Shown piece after piece: positions 20,276 to 32,880 of a stretch of DNA of 64,000 nt (the first letter of the stretch is position 1; each line of letters opens with the position of its first letter). A program made the position numbers and the translations under genes. Source of the stretch: Cladopsammia gracilis (Eukaryota > Cnidaria > Anthozoa > Scleractinia > Dendrophylliidae); contig JAJGOT010000037.1 of the NCBI GenBank assembly GCA_022457155.1, positions 2,105,001 through 2,169,000 on the forward strand, written 5' to 3'. The notes below the pieces were generated by a model that ran no database searches, was not told the origin of the DNA, and saw only the letters and a list, made by a program, of their open reading frames with translations.

Positions 20276-20650
20276 CACAGCATGAAAATTCAAATTTACG
20301 GAAAATTAAAGTTTGCTTAAATCCGCGTAAAGTTGGTAAACAAACTTTACACCAACTTTACATGCCCGTAAAGGTGTATAAAGGTAGATTTACGTCATCG
20401 GGACTTAAAGCCTGTTTAAAGGTAGCGTAAAGTTGGTTACTCAGCTTTACGTTTATTTACGTAGGATGTAAAGTTTGCATAAAGTTGCGTTTTACTTAGT
20501 CAAACGTAAAGCTTTTGTAAAGCTAGCGTAAATGTGTTTAGTCACACTCACGATTGTTAACGTTTTACGTACATTAAAGTTGCTTTAACCGCTCTCTACA
20601 GAAACGAACGTAAAGTGAAGTTTGAATACTGTGTGACGATTTGGCCGCAG
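20276..20650. repeat. Left subterminal repeat array of the CACTA-like element
   Basis: Many direct and inverted copies of GTAAAGTTGG, CGTAAAG and TTTACG occur at short intervals, mirrored at 27640-27975. Confidence 0.7.
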
Positions 20651-22549
20651 CTACACTTGCGATCGGTTTGTGATACGTGACCGTCACGTACGATCTTTCT
20701 TCTTTCTGTTCTTCCGCTGACACCTAGGACACTACCAAACTGCTTAATCGGAAGAGGGAAGGAAAATCAGTGCTCTAGCCAGTTTGGCTGGTTTATATAG
20801 AAGGCTGAGTTTGTGCTCTGGTGATTGCGCGGTGTGCAAAACACTAAAGATTCATTTGGTAGTGGTGTAAAGTGTGCGTAAAGCTACCATAACAAATCGC
20901 CTCAAACTGCCTTTCATCGCATACTCATGGTTGTGAAGGTTCACCCAAACCTAACTATCTGACTAATGTAGAAAAACCCTGGTCAGTGTTCGAACCGGTC
21001 AAGGCCAAGGCAAAATGCAAATTGGAGAAAAATCAGGGATTTTTAGGGAACAGTAGTCTAGAAATACTTTGATCAACTGTAAAAAAAATTAAATGTTCTT
21101 ACGTTTGAAAACGCTTCGAGTTTTACAGTTGCTACTGGGCGAATACGAATATTATCGGAACTACTAAACCCTCTGAATTTAAGGTTACAGAGTACCTTCA
21201 GATCGAATTTTTTTTTTGTTGCGTAAAAATAAAGTTTAGAGAATGAACTTTCATCCAAAAAATTATCGAAAAATAGTGAAAATTGACGGAGAAATGACGG
21301 TATAACTTTTGTGGGCGGAGTTTGTTTATGAAGCGATATGTTTTTTTAAGCGCTGTTTTCTCAAAGTTAATTTTTCGCTTGTTGGGGACACTTTATAGAG
21401 CTACAACTCAAAGGGAATTTGTTCGATTTTCCTCAAATTTGGACAGAAGCTAGGCTAACATATAATCAACAAAAACTTATCGGCGAATTTCTTATTTCCG
21501 AAACCTTTTTCGTTAAGAGCGATTTCCGTGCGATCATTCCATTTTTTTCTCCCTTTTTTGAAAATATTCTGTAACTTTTCACTGCAATTGAATATGGGAA
21601 ATCGCCGACACGTTTTTTTTAGCGCTTCGTGTCCGGAAATCCGAGAACAAATCATATTAGCAAAATACAATAATCGCTTTGAGTTATAAAGCTGATTTAG
21701 TTTTAAAGCTGATTTAGACGTCGTAAAGAATTCGACAATTCTTTCTATTACCAAATGGTTTCCATATTTAGATAGCCATCTCTATAAGATTTAATTTGAT
21801 GTCTGGGTTTAGGTATATTAAGTGTAATCTTAAGACGCTAGAGCTGTTATACTGGAGACACCCCGAAGGTACATTGTAACCTTAATGGGGCCTGGAACGC
21901 CGGGCGAAATGGCTCTGAGATAGTGGGGTAAATGTATCATAGTGGACGCAAAAATAAAACGCCAGTGTCCTCCTGTGTGTGCGTTCGCAGTCACGTTTGA
22001 TCTAAGAGTATGGAAGACCATGGAATAGATTAACAGTTCAAGTGAACTGTTTGTTCAATCGAGCTAGACTCGAGATACGAACTGTAAGGCCCTGTAAGAG
22101 ATCTGGTGACGATCAGTGACTGCATTGTGTCGAGCCAGCGGATTCTCATTTGAGAGAGCGTGCCGCCATATTAGAATTTGAAAGGTGCGATATTTTTTGT
22201 CCGTTGCTGGTGGACTTTGCTTTTATCCTTCGCTAAAGAAAGTAGTTGATGAGACCGAAACTTCTATTTCTTCGCCTTACTTTGCATCGAGTATATTTGA
22301 GCGGATGACTTTCGCTTCATCATCTTTTGCATCATCTCGATCGTGCTACAGATGGAAATTCAGCTCTTGAAGCTGTAGATCCATGGAGTCAAATAGTCGA
22401 AGAAACGTTAGAGGTAAGCTATAATCTTTGTTTAACGGTGTAGGGCCTGAAGTTGTCTTCGTTAAGCTTTCATGATCACAATTTTCAAATTTAACGGCAG
22501 TTCAAGGCAGAAGTTCTGTGGGAATTACAAGGCTTTTAGGGGCCGATTA

Positions 22550-22935
22550 CTGTCATGACGAATTTCAGCGCGGGCTGAGAGTTCTGCCCGGTTGACCGGG
22601 CTGAGATTTCAGCCCAGCTTGCGAAATAAATCCTGTTAAAATGAAGTTAGTGATTACATGAACAAAGTTGCAGCCCGGGCTGAAAATTCCATCCCGGTTT
22701 CAGAAACCGGGCTGGAATTTTCAGCCTGGCCAAACGGGCTGAAATTCGCCATGTGATCGCATCAGAATTTCAGCCCGAGCTGAAAAGTGAATTTGGGCAA
22801 GTGCAGTTGAATCTTCAACGCTATTTTGATTCTCGTTATCAAACTTCCGCACAATTTCAAACTTGGCGCCAGGGCTGAAATTTGTCATGTAATCACTGAC
22901 AGCAAAATTTCAGCCCTGTTGAAATCTCAGCTATG
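22550..22935. repeat. Cluster of TTTCAGCCC/GGGCTGAAA motifs
   Basis: About a dozen copies of TTTCAGCCC or its complement occur in both orientations, several as CAGCCCGGGCTG palindromes. It looks like nested short inverted-repeat elements. No gene is seen. Confidence 0.7.
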
Positions 22936-23294
22936 GAAACACATACTGGCATATATACTAATTGAAAATTTATATTATAACATAGCTAGCAGAGCCGCGC
23001 AATCAAATTCAGTATACGTAAGCATGCTCAAAATCCCGATAGTGCATGTGCTGATAAATAAAAGTGCCATTCTTGACCGTTATTTCTTTTTTAAAAATAA
23101 AGAATTTTGTATTTAAACTGCAGTAAAATAAAACTCAAGCTTTCAACAGAAAATTTGAAATAAAACCAATTCCTATTTTGCTTAATCTTTCGCTTACCGC
23201 AAACAATCACTTCTGATACTGTTGTCCGTTTTTTGCATTGGATTTGGCTATGTTACAAAACAATTGGTTCATGCTTTTAACTGTGCACTATTTA

Positions 23295-23482
23295 ACAAAT
23301 AGATTCCATTTGGCCGTGTGTCTGTTCAGTTATAGATCACAGATGACATCAAAATGTGGTAAGAACAAAAAAGTGGCACACGAGCCGCAGGCGAGTGTGT
23401 CACTGATGTTCTTACCACATTTTGACGTCTTCTGTGATCTATAACTGAACAGACACACGGCCAAATAGAATCTATTTGTTTT
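23295..23482. mobile_element. Hairpin MITE
   Basis: Two arms of about 75-85 bp (GGCCGTGTGTCTGTTCAG ... TGTGGTAAGAACA) are inverted around CACACGAGCCGCAGGCGAGTG. No coding sequence. Confidence 0.75.
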
Positions 23483-23814
23483 ATACAAAGAACAGAAAAG
23501 AAAAAAGAGTTAAATTATGAACTTGCCTCGAAGCGCTCGACTGTTCGAAGATTTGTTCCAGTTTAGGTATTTTTCAAGTCACCAAGAACACTTTTTGTCT
23601 TGGTTTCTTCTTCTTCTTGCTCGTAAACAGCTCCTGCTAAACATTTTATATGACTTTCACTTGCTCAATCCAGAATAATCTTGCAAAGATTTTCAAAACT
23701 GTGCGCCATGTTGGACAAAACAAAGCAAACAATTTTTCTATGACGTCAGCCGTGTGTCTGTACTCTGATAGATCATAGGCAGTGGCCAATCACAGAGTGC
23801 GTAGTATTCAGTTC

Positions 23815-23946
23815 ATTGTATAACGAGTTATGGAGCACGTGGGAAGTTTGGAGAGCACTCAAGAAGCTAGAGTTGCCCAAGGCGAACTCTTACGCTTCTT
23901 TCGTGCTCTTCAAACTTCCCGCATGCTCCATAACTCGATATTGCAC
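23815..23946. mobile_element. Hairpin MITE
   Basis: Arms CGAGTTATGGAGCACGTGG and GCATGCTCCATAACTCG with GAAGTTTGGAGAGCAC and its inverse fold back over a short loop. No coding sequence. Confidence 0.7.
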
Positions 23947-25837
23947 GCTAAATCATGGACCAATTGTTAATTACTGTATACTGTACCGAAATACTAGGTG
24001 TGTAGGTTTTGGGAACATTCAAACAAATTATGCTAGTGGATGAGTGCAGCTGAATTCCCTCTGTAATCATGTGAGTGTTTGAACGAAATTGCAGGAATCC
24101 AATATGTTTAATCACAAGTATGATTGCAGACAGAATTGGGTGACACAAAGTCCTTTTACCAGTAATTAGTTTTGTCTTTAACAAAATTTGAGAGAGAAAA
24201 AGCAAAAGGTCAGACTTTCAGGTGAATAAAAGGGATGTATACAAAATGTGGACCTGGGTCCATGGACTACCCCTGTGGACTCAGTCCATGGACAACCTGA
24301 TGGACTACCCCTGATTTTCCCCAATTTTAATTTTTTTTAACCAAATTTTTCTGTCAGTATAAAGAATGGACTGTGGACTGGAGACAGGGTACTTAAAAAC
24401 ACAGTCTTAAGTTGAAATACATATGGCATTCAACATCAATATTATGACTTCCTACTATCAATATATTTTTTAAACTGCAATTTTACACTTTCGCCGTCAT
24501 TGCATGTTACACACAGTCCGATTCCAGGCTGGTGCTGTTGAGACAGGAGCATGTCAAGTTTTAGTGCTCTTGTAACAGATTTCGCTCGACACACTTAGAA
24601 CAAAAAGGACTGGGCCAAGTCCCAAGCTATTATTATTGTGGGATGCAAACAATCCCACGTGCTTTTCTTTTGGGTTCGCTGTGTATTTGCAGTCAAGAAA
24701 TACTGAGTTCATCCATCTATCCAGTCCATTCTTTTCACTGACAGAAAAATTCAGAAAAATTAAATTGAGGAAAATTAAGGGGTGGGGTGGTTCATCAGGT
24801 GGTGTGTGGAGCGGGTCCACATTATACTTAATTATGTCAAAGTACATTACTTTTGCTGTTAAAATGGCCTTGCTTGCATTTTTCTTAACTTGATTATGCT
24901 CTAAATTTGCACCACTTTTTTGTTCCACTTTTCGGCATTCCTTTACTTTATACAGTAGCCTCAGCCCATATTTTGCTCCCCCCCAGCTCCATTTCACTGG
25001 TAGTCCCCTGGTCCAAATCTGCTAGCAGCTACATGTACATGTATATATCCATGGAACCATCTCACAGATTTGCACCCCCAATAATATGCAATTGAGCAAA
25101 GGTTTCTTTTCATTTACTTGTGAACAGCAAGACATTTAACACATTTAACATCATCATTCTTTCCTGTTAGTACTTCTGGGAATGAAGAACATGAATGTCC
25201 ATGTTGATATATTTACTAAGTACACTTGTTTGGCATGTTATCAAAGCTAGAGGATACATGTAATTTTTTGTTATGTAATTTGTGCTGTTTTCATGGTGAT
25301 GCAGCATGTTGAAAACAAATAATTCATGGTCAGAAATACATTTTGTAGGGTCTTAATCTGTGAAAAGGAGTCCAAATCTGCTATTGGATTTAGACTACCA
25401 GACATCCTCATTCGCTATGGTATTTGAACTGGGAGGTTCACACTTTCAGGGGTCCAAATCAGCTACAACACTTGAGATTCTCTGTAAGCTTGAAAAACAA
25501 TTTTTTGGATGGTATTGTTAACCCATTTTCCCTTTTATTAATTTAAATATAAATTCTCCTTCGTAATGTCACCATATATTATTATTTCATTGTAGCAGTA
25601 GTGGGGAGAAACTGTTCAAATATCAAGATAACTGATCTTGGGTGATCATATCCTTAATTCTCATGACCTCTCTGATTAATTAAGCATTCATATCACAAGA
25701 AGAAATGTGATGCTGATCAGTATAAGTGTGGAATGTTGAAAATTTCAATCAATGTGTATTGCTGGTTGCTATCAGTTGGCAATGGCAATAACATTTGTGA
25801 CCACCAAAACAAATACTTAGCTACAATTTAAATACTG

Positions 25838-25906
25838 TAGTCTCCCACGCAGCCGTTATTTGTCTCGCCATGCAACGCACGGCTGCATGGGAGACTATAA
25901 TTTAAA
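25838..25906. repeat. Short palindromic hairpin
   Basis: TATAGTCTCCCACGCAGCCGT-like sequence is inverted as ACGGCTGCATGGGAGACTAT around a short loop. Confidence 0.65.
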
Positions 25907-26213
25907 CAAGAACTCTGCGAGTACTATGATTGGGCTGTTAAGGATATCTTCACTCCAGACCTTTTACTTCACTCTTCGAACTCTTCAAGAGAACTAACTT
26001 CAGTCAATACACACGTCCCACATGGATCATTCATTCCGCATTCTGATCTCTACTATGTGAATCAAACACTTTGAATACACCATCCCTGATCCCTTTCCAG
26101 TCTTGTCTCAAAAATAGCGACTGTATAAATTATTATTGTCAAAATAAATGACTTATAATTATCACATAATAACGATTCAAAAGCCTCAAACAAAAGTAAA
26201 CAACTCTCTTCTA

Positions 26214-26760
26214 TTATAATATACTGTCATTAAAATAATGTACATTTCCATAATAACTTTCACTATACTCTAATAAATTGAAAGTTAACTCTCCCATACA
26301 AACAACATCAGGAACTTCAGTTAACATAAGGCATTCTTTTTGTGTTAAATTAGAAAGATAAGTATGCAACTCATTACCAAAATTCGTAATTACAACAAGG
26401 TCTGACGCACATGTTATGCGACTAAAATTATACAATATAGCTGTTAAACTCATCTTTACACACTGACTACCCGCGTTAGAACAAAAAACACTATTTTCTT
26501 GGCTATAAGGAGTACGAATAGTTTTAGACGAATCTATACCAAATGGACCAGGATTGTTTTGTTTTGTTTTGTTTTGTTTGGGGCAAATGCATTGATATAA
26601 GACTCCAAGTCATACCAAGGGTAAGACACACAAAACCCCTTCCCCCCTTCCTCACGCGCCCAATTTATTAGCCTACATGTATGCACATCCCCATTTACTT
26701 CTCCTACACCACATATTAACTTATCTACTCTCAAATCTCTAAAATCGGGGGGGGGGGGGG
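26214..26760 (-). pseudogene. Degraded coding remnant of unknown transposon protein
   Basis: The minus strand reads RDLRVDKLICGVGEVNGDVH, then across a (GTTTT)n run and frame changes SLTAILYNFSRITCASDLVV, NFGNELHTYLSNLTQKECL and LLEYSESYYGNVHYF. The composition looks like a once-folded protein. I recall similar motifs from large cnidarian and fish transposons but cannot name the family. It is inside the CACTA-like element and may be its own or a nested passenger. Confidence 0.3.
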
Positions 26761-27639
26761 GGGGGGGAGGGGGGGTGATCTGATGAATCAATGATCAATG
26801 AGCTGTATTAACTTTTTGCCAAATAGCACCTTGAAATGTTTTAGTGTTGTCAGTTAAACCCATATGCCCTATAACGCCTGTGAGGGTTTTCACTAGTACA
26901 TGTTAGTGTCAAGGCTGTGGAGTAAGTGTTGTAACTATATGACTTTAGTAAGGTCTGTGTAATATGTCCCCTTGTTATATGTGTACATGCATCTGTGTGG
27001 AGAAATAGAACAGTTGTTGAAAAAGGTTTTTTGGAATCATGTGTTTTCTCTCTTCCTCAAATAATCTAACTTGTTTTAAGGAAACTATTCTAAATTAGTG
27101 CCCCTAAAATCTAACTTTTCCTTGAATTATACAGTAGTCTCCATTCAGTTTGGGTAGTACATCTAACCTGTTGTAATTTTGTTCTAGACATGTATTCAGG
27201 ATGGTGATCTGATGGACTGATCAGGGAATTTAAAATTCTGGACTGCAAACCATTGGATCCAGAAAAAAAGATGAAAGTGGCAATAAAAGACTGATATTAG
27301 AACAAGGTTTACACTTTTCAATGTTTCTTTTCCAGTTATTTTCAAGTGTCGTGATATTGTAACAAGGTTTTCATACTTATTTTCAAGTGATACTAGAAAA
27401 AGCTTTCAATTTTTAGCGTTTTTGATCCAGTTATTTTCAAGTCATATCAGAACAAGGTTTACAATTTTACCTTGTTAATGTAAGTAACATAAATGATAAA
27501 TAAACCAGATTGTGAACACAACAGATTGATCAGTTGTCTCCTTTCCTTAAAAACATCATTTTTTTTTTCCTTTTTGCTGTTGGAATTTGAATTCATGCAT
27601 GCAGGAGTACATTGTCGTGTCCATACTGTTGCTTTGTAC

Positions 27640-27975
27640 AAGCATGCAGTTGACTTTACACCAAGTATAAATTTGGCTTAAAGACGCATATTCACTTTTG
27701 CGTAAAAGTAGCGTAAATTTGGCTTAAAGATGCCTATACGATATAGTTACACGTATGCGTTAAGGTGGCGTAAATCTCTACTTTATACCAGCTTTACGCC
27801 GAACTTAAAGCCAGCATAAATAAGTCTCATTACTCTGACTTTACGCGTACGCGTAAAGGTAGCGTAAAGCTTGACTTTACGTAATGTAAATGTGGCGTAA
27901 ATATGCGTAAATTAGAACTTTACGCCACCTTTACACTTACATTGCGCCAACGTAAATTTGTCTTTTCATGCTGTG
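27640..27975. repeat. Right subterminal repeat array of the CACTA-like element
   Basis: Copies of GCGTAAA, TTTACGC and TTTGGCTTAAAG, inverted relative to the left array. An imperfect threefold repeat with TCCAGTTATTTTCAAGT lies just inside at 27300-27470. Confidence 0.7.
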
Positions 27976-28787
27976 TTGACCGACGAGGGACGTTGATGGT
28001 CTCGTGGATCACTGCGTCTGAACCCTTGATGACTGTGATGATTTTGTGGTGGGTGGCGTGCTCGTATAGATATCATTGCCGTTGTGATAGGCGTTTTCCG
28101 CCTCTCTGGCCAGGTCCTTGGCATTTAGTGCTTCGAATTCAAGCTGAATGTTCGTCAGCTCATAGGCCAGCTTGCTAGCATCAGAGCCTCGCAGAACCAT
28201 GCTAGCTGGGGCAAGCTTTATCTCGAACACAAGTGCTTCAGGTAGAGCGTGAGGGTAGAAAACACCGTGGTCTCTCAAGATATCGTGATCAAGGTGGACT
28301 TTGTATTTGTTTACGTAGACCGTATTCAGCTTCTTCTCCGTGTTGACGCCAGAGGTTTTCTTGTCCCCCGCATTTGATCGGATCTTGCACAAATCCTCAG
28401 ACTGTATCCCTTCGAGGAACATGTTACTCCGCTGGGTCTTTGTCAAGAAAAGATCCTCGTAGAGTTTGTAAACATCATAGGCATTGGTGTCTTGCAGCTT
28501 CTCTCCGGAAAACTTGACGACAAGGCTTGAAACAAGCGACCGAGAGACGTTGTTTACCAGAAAGTTGTTTGCATGTCCGCCCACGGCAAGGTTGAACACC
28601 AGGGACAACGAGCCAGGGACGAGCACGACCCCGCTGTCTAGTTTAGGCACAGAGACATACAGCGTTTCCCCCGGCATCGCTTTGTTCGGGTTGAATGTGA
28701 TGCGGTGCAGAGTCCTAGCGCCCTTGAGGGCTAGCATTGTTTTCTCCTTGTAAGAGGGGTTGAAGTTTCCGCTCACAGCCATAGCCA

Positions 28788-28899
<112 letters not shown>

Positions 28900-28992
28900 T
28901 TGTGACAGGTCTCTCAAACAATGCTGTATGCCTTGTCGAAGACAGAGGATCACTCTAGTAAAGTGCGATCTTGTAGCTTGAAAAGGTTAATG

Positions 28993-29582
<590 letters not shown>

Positions 29583-29590
29583 CCGTTTGC

Positions 29591-30795
29591 AAAAAAATGA
29601 CATTTTTAAAAAATAGAAATATATATATATAGCTATTGTGTTCGCATCACAAATGTGGTGACAGACGGTAGATACCTTTTCACAGTGACTACAATACCCT
29701 TTGCCAAGTGTTCATTACAGCAGGCGTCCGTTGATCTGCACCATTGTTCACGGAAAAAAATTATTGAATAATTTTACAGATTAAATTATTCAATGCCTGA
29801 ATATAAACAAATGAGCCGCAGACAATTTATTGACTAGAGGCTATGCTTTTTTTTTAGGCATTGCGGATAGCAACGATCTTCGTTGGCTTCGTTGGAGACT
29901 ATGCAGCAAAAAAGTAGTGGAAATAGACGTCCTTGGATACAAATATCACAACAGTTTAAAAAGCATAGTACAAAGATGATATATTTGTTCTCTTTTTAAT
30001 TCAGCACCTATTGAGAGTAGGTGTCAATAAGTAACTTAATCATTTCGTCGACGGACTCCATAGTTTGGTTAACTCACATCAAACGTCTTAAGTGCACGCT
30101 TATATTTGGGGTCGTTCACGACCCTTACTGTTATTTTACAAATTCTTTGATTGCAATTAAAAAAAGGGGAATCAATGTTGGCAAATTTAGCGACCTTTTA
30201 TGTAAAAGATATTTCCTATGTTCGACGAACTTGCCGCTAAATTGGTGGCTTTTGATATATATATTTTTTAAATTCATTATATCAAAGCGGCAGTACAACA
30301 ACCTGAATGTTATGTACAAATTCTTTAATCTTGGTTAAAAAGAAACATGAAAAATTGTCAATAAAGCGGTAAAGGCTACAATAAGCCCCTAATATGTTCT
30401 GAAAAAGAGAACAAATATATCATCTTTGTTCTATGCTTAACTGTTGTGATATTTGTATCCAAGGACGTCTATTTTCCACTACTTTTTTGCTTCACAGTCT
30501 CCAACGAAGATCGTTGCTATCCGCAATGCCTCAAAAGAAGCAAAGGCTCGAGTTAATAAATTGTCTGTGGCTCATTTGTTTATATTCAGGCATTGAATAA
30601 TTTAATCTGTAAAATTATTCAATAATGTTTTCCGTGAACAATGGTGCAGATTAACGGACGCCTGCTGTAATGAACACTTGGCAAAGGGTATTGTAGTTAC
30701 TGTGAAAAGGTATCTACCGCCTGTCATCACATTTGTGATGCGAACACAATAGCTATATATATATTTCTATTTTTTTAAAAATGTCATTTTTTTTT
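29591..30795. mobile_element. Foldback transposon with about 400-bp inverted repeats
   Basis: The arm 29591-29999 is repeated inverted at 30395-30795 with few mismatches; the outer end is AAAAATGACATTTTTAAAAA-like. The central 400 bp has no recognised gene. It lies between the capsid gene start region and the next viral gene, ending 17 bp from that gene's stop codon. Superfamily is not determined. Confidence 0.8.
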
Positions 30796-30811
30796 CTTCG
30801 GTTGATTCTTT

Positions 30812-32135
30812 TCAAATGACTACAAGGACTACAATAATGAATCGCCCCCCAGAACGCGGGCCTCGCACTGAGGAAACCTCTTTGTTTGCTTGTGCACCCA
30901 GAATGCAGTACACAAAAGCCTCGATTGATTGGTTCATACGCGCGAGCCCTGGCTGTGTTAGCCCTTGTGCGTAATTTGGCACAAAATGCTCGAACTGACT
31001 AACCGCGCCTTGGACGTTGCGAATGTAAGTGATTCCGTTGGCGAGATAATTTTGGTCTTTTCTGTTTGTAATTCGCTCGTCATCGAAAAGAGCTAGACCG
31101 GGATCAGGATAGCCATAATCAGTAGAGATGATGCCTAACCCAGTTGCTCCAATGTATACATTGCCAAGACCGTGATTCTTGCCGTATGTGAAACGGAAGT
31201 CAGAACTGGGATCGATACCGAACTCTTGGTAAATCCTCTTATAAGCATCGATGTTTTACTTGTTGTCTTTCTTGTTGAATGTAGGGTCGTCTGGTAAAGC
31301 ACTCACGCTCTGTTCCCAACCCAGCTTGAACAGGATTCGTCTTGTTGTTAAATAAACGTGAAACCTGTAAAACGACCGGAGCTGTGGGGTTAGGGATAGA
31401 CTAGAGTTCTTATCAAACAGAAGGTCACGCGAGATTCCGCAGCCGGTTGTTGCACACCAAAGCGCGAAGTTCAGTTGCTGTGGCCAAAAGCTCATATGCG
31501 GACCGCCGAGCCACTTCTCCCATATTTCGCGGTTTTGAACGTAATCTGCGTGTCTCTGAAAATGTTTCTGTATTTCGTTGTGAAATAATCAGATGGCGTG
31601 ACATAGATCTTTTGCTCTTCGTCGTTCAAGACTGATCCAATCATCATATCCTTGTCGATTGAGGTGGAGAAATCAACAGCTGGGATTGGCTTTTGCGCCT
31701 TTCGGTTCAACGTCAACTGATAGGGGAAACCGCCAATATACTCTAAGCCAAGCGCGTCTTTCAGGGGTTGAGACCAATCCTTGGGGGCTATATCAGTAGG
31801 CATAGCCCATGAGCCTTGCCCCTCTGAGAAAAGCACTACTGCTGTGGCTTTGTGATTTTCGCCGAAAGAAACTTCTGTTTTGAATCTTGACATATCAGCG
31901 TGCGGGAAACGTCTTTTGAAGTCTGAGATTGCTTTAGCCTTGGCAGCTGTAGAGAGCTTTGCGGCTTCTGGCGTTTTCATCCAAGCTAGTTGCGGATCTA
32001 CCGTGGGCTGTGTTTTTATAGGGTGCTGGTAGATATTAGGGGGACTATAAAACGGGGGCGGGGTCCGTAATCGTGGCCGTCAATGTCTAGACCAAAATTT
32101 GAATCAGGATTTAAACCACCTTGCCTGCGGAACAT
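30812..32135 (-). pseudogene. Large conserved protein of the element, probable structural role, frameshifted
   Basis: The minus strand starts MFRRQGGLNPDSNFGLDIDG after ATATATACAATC. It shifts frame near 32050 to FYSPPNIYQHPIKTQPTVD, then AISDFKRRFPHADMSRFKTE, DALGLEYIGGFPYQLTLNRK and KIYVTPSDYFTTKY. After shifts near 31500 and 31255 it reads FWPQQLNFALWCATTGCGIS, DFRFTYGKNHGLGNVYIGAT and QPGLARMNQSIEAFVYCILG, ending RFIIVVLVVI at 30812 with a hydrophobic tail. Total is about 440 residues. I recall the family from cnidarian Polinton-like elements but not a function; a minor virion protein is an inference from its place between capsid and penton-like genes. Confidence 0.6.
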
Positions 32136-32177
32136 GATTGTATATATTTGTTTTAAAAAAATGTATTTATATACACA
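32136..32177. promoter_or_regulatory. Divergent promoter with two TATATA-type motifs
   Basis: This 42-bp gap separates two divergent start codons. The minus strand has ATATATACAATC before its ATG, and the plus strand has TTATATACACA before its ATG. It is the most compact case of the element's shared motif. Confidence 0.6.
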
Positions 32178-32864
32178 ATGTTTATGCTAAGAGTTTGCAC
32201 AAGTTCAAATCCTCGCACTGTCTACTTTGATCAGCCACTTCCGAAATCGAGTTACATCCGGCTTACCTCTTGCACGCTTCACAAATCCTGGTTTAATTTG
32301 AAAGAAGACGCAACAATAACATGGTATACAACTGACGAAAATAAAAGAGGAACTGTCTTGAGATTAGCCGCAGGGAACTATTCTGCAGACACGATGAAGA
32401 ATTGGATAGATCACATATTTAAAGATCAGCCAGTAAAACTACAAGCCGCAATCGATCAACCATATGCGATATTGCATTTGAAAAAATGCTTCCTAATGAA
32501 GTAGAACTTAGTCATAATTTGGTTAAATTGTTCGGCGTAAGTCCTGAATTACAACGTAATACATTCGTTCAAAGATTCACATCACCAGACTTCTATTACA
32601 TTCATTGTGATCTTATCGATAAAGAACAAAGCTTAGTCAATGGAAAGCCTTCAGATCTTTTGGCAAAACTTGCCATTAAAGAGTATCTTTATGTCTATAC
32701 CTATAATCTATTAGTGTACTACGACACAATACAGTCTCTCTTATTCTTAAAACATCAACTGGCGATTTTGTAAACAGTCTAACAATTATAGTCAAAGACG
32801 AACACGGAGATCTTTTTTTGATTTTAGGGGCTTACCTTTAAATTTTGAAATAGAAATAACATAA
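32178..32864 (+). pseudogene. Penton/minor-capsid-like protein, copy 1 (degenerate)
   Basis: It starts MFMLRVCTSSNPRTVYFDQP and parallels the intact neighbour at 32881 throughout: SSYIRLTSCTLHKSWFNLKE, then after a frame change FYYIHCDLIDKEQSLVNGKP and SDLLAKL, and an end reading GLPLNFEIEIT before TAA at 32862-32864. Frame changes lie near 32490 and 32680-32800. The paralogue pair is arranged head to tail with 16 bp between. The single jelly-roll penton role is inferred from its place and size. Confidence 0.55.
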
Positions 32865-32880
32865 AAACTATATATACACA
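32865..32880 (+). promoter_or_regulatory. TATATA(C)-type start-proximal promoter motif
   Basis: AAACTATATATACACA directly precedes the ATG at 32881 and fills the whole gap between the two paralogues. Confidence 0.6.

Larger units (their letters stand above)
20276..27975. mobile_element. CACTA/CMC-like DNA transposon, 7,700 bp, in the capsid gene
   Basis: Ends are CACAGCATGAAAA in inverted orientation at 20276 and 27975, flanked by TTG at 20273-20275 and 27976-27978. Both subterminal regions are packed with GTAAAGTTxG/TTTACGC-type motifs, as in CMC elements, whose transposase binds subterminal arrays. CAC ends with a 3-bp duplication fit that superfamily. No transposase was recognised inside; a degraded ORF lies at 26214-26760 and several hairpin MITEs are nested. 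The superfamily is an inference from ends only. Confidence 0.65.
19836..28782 (-). pseudogene. Probable major capsid protein (double jelly-roll), split by a 7.7-kb transposon
   Basis: The N-terminal part (28782-28009) starts [19 protein letters not shown] and includes NNVSRSLVSSLVVKFSGEKL, FLEGIQSEDLCKIRS, GVFYPHALPEALVFEIKLAP and KLAYELTNIQLEFEAL, a beta-rich pattern fitting DJR capsid proteins of Polintons. The frame slips near 28050-28070 and reaches the insertion at 27978. The C-terminal part (20273-19836) has RRHFGGADVDSNMDATKF and an LRLVNTKDGVMLEIERT-type beta region. Together they give roughly 430 residues. It lies directly upstream of the ATPase, the usual capsid-packaging neighbourhood. 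A long (TA)n tract precedes the start. Capsid identity is by recalled family resemblance, not a search. Confidence 0.65.

Noticed and set aside
24554..24997. 147-codon minus-strand frame inside the CACTA-like element
   Set aside because: No recognisable motif, odd composition and no promoter or splice context; not supported as a transposase.
26745..26775. Poly-G run as a functional quadruplex site
   Set aside because: Homopolymer runs of this type occur at several places (420, 1280, 9131, 34543) and look like slippage products.
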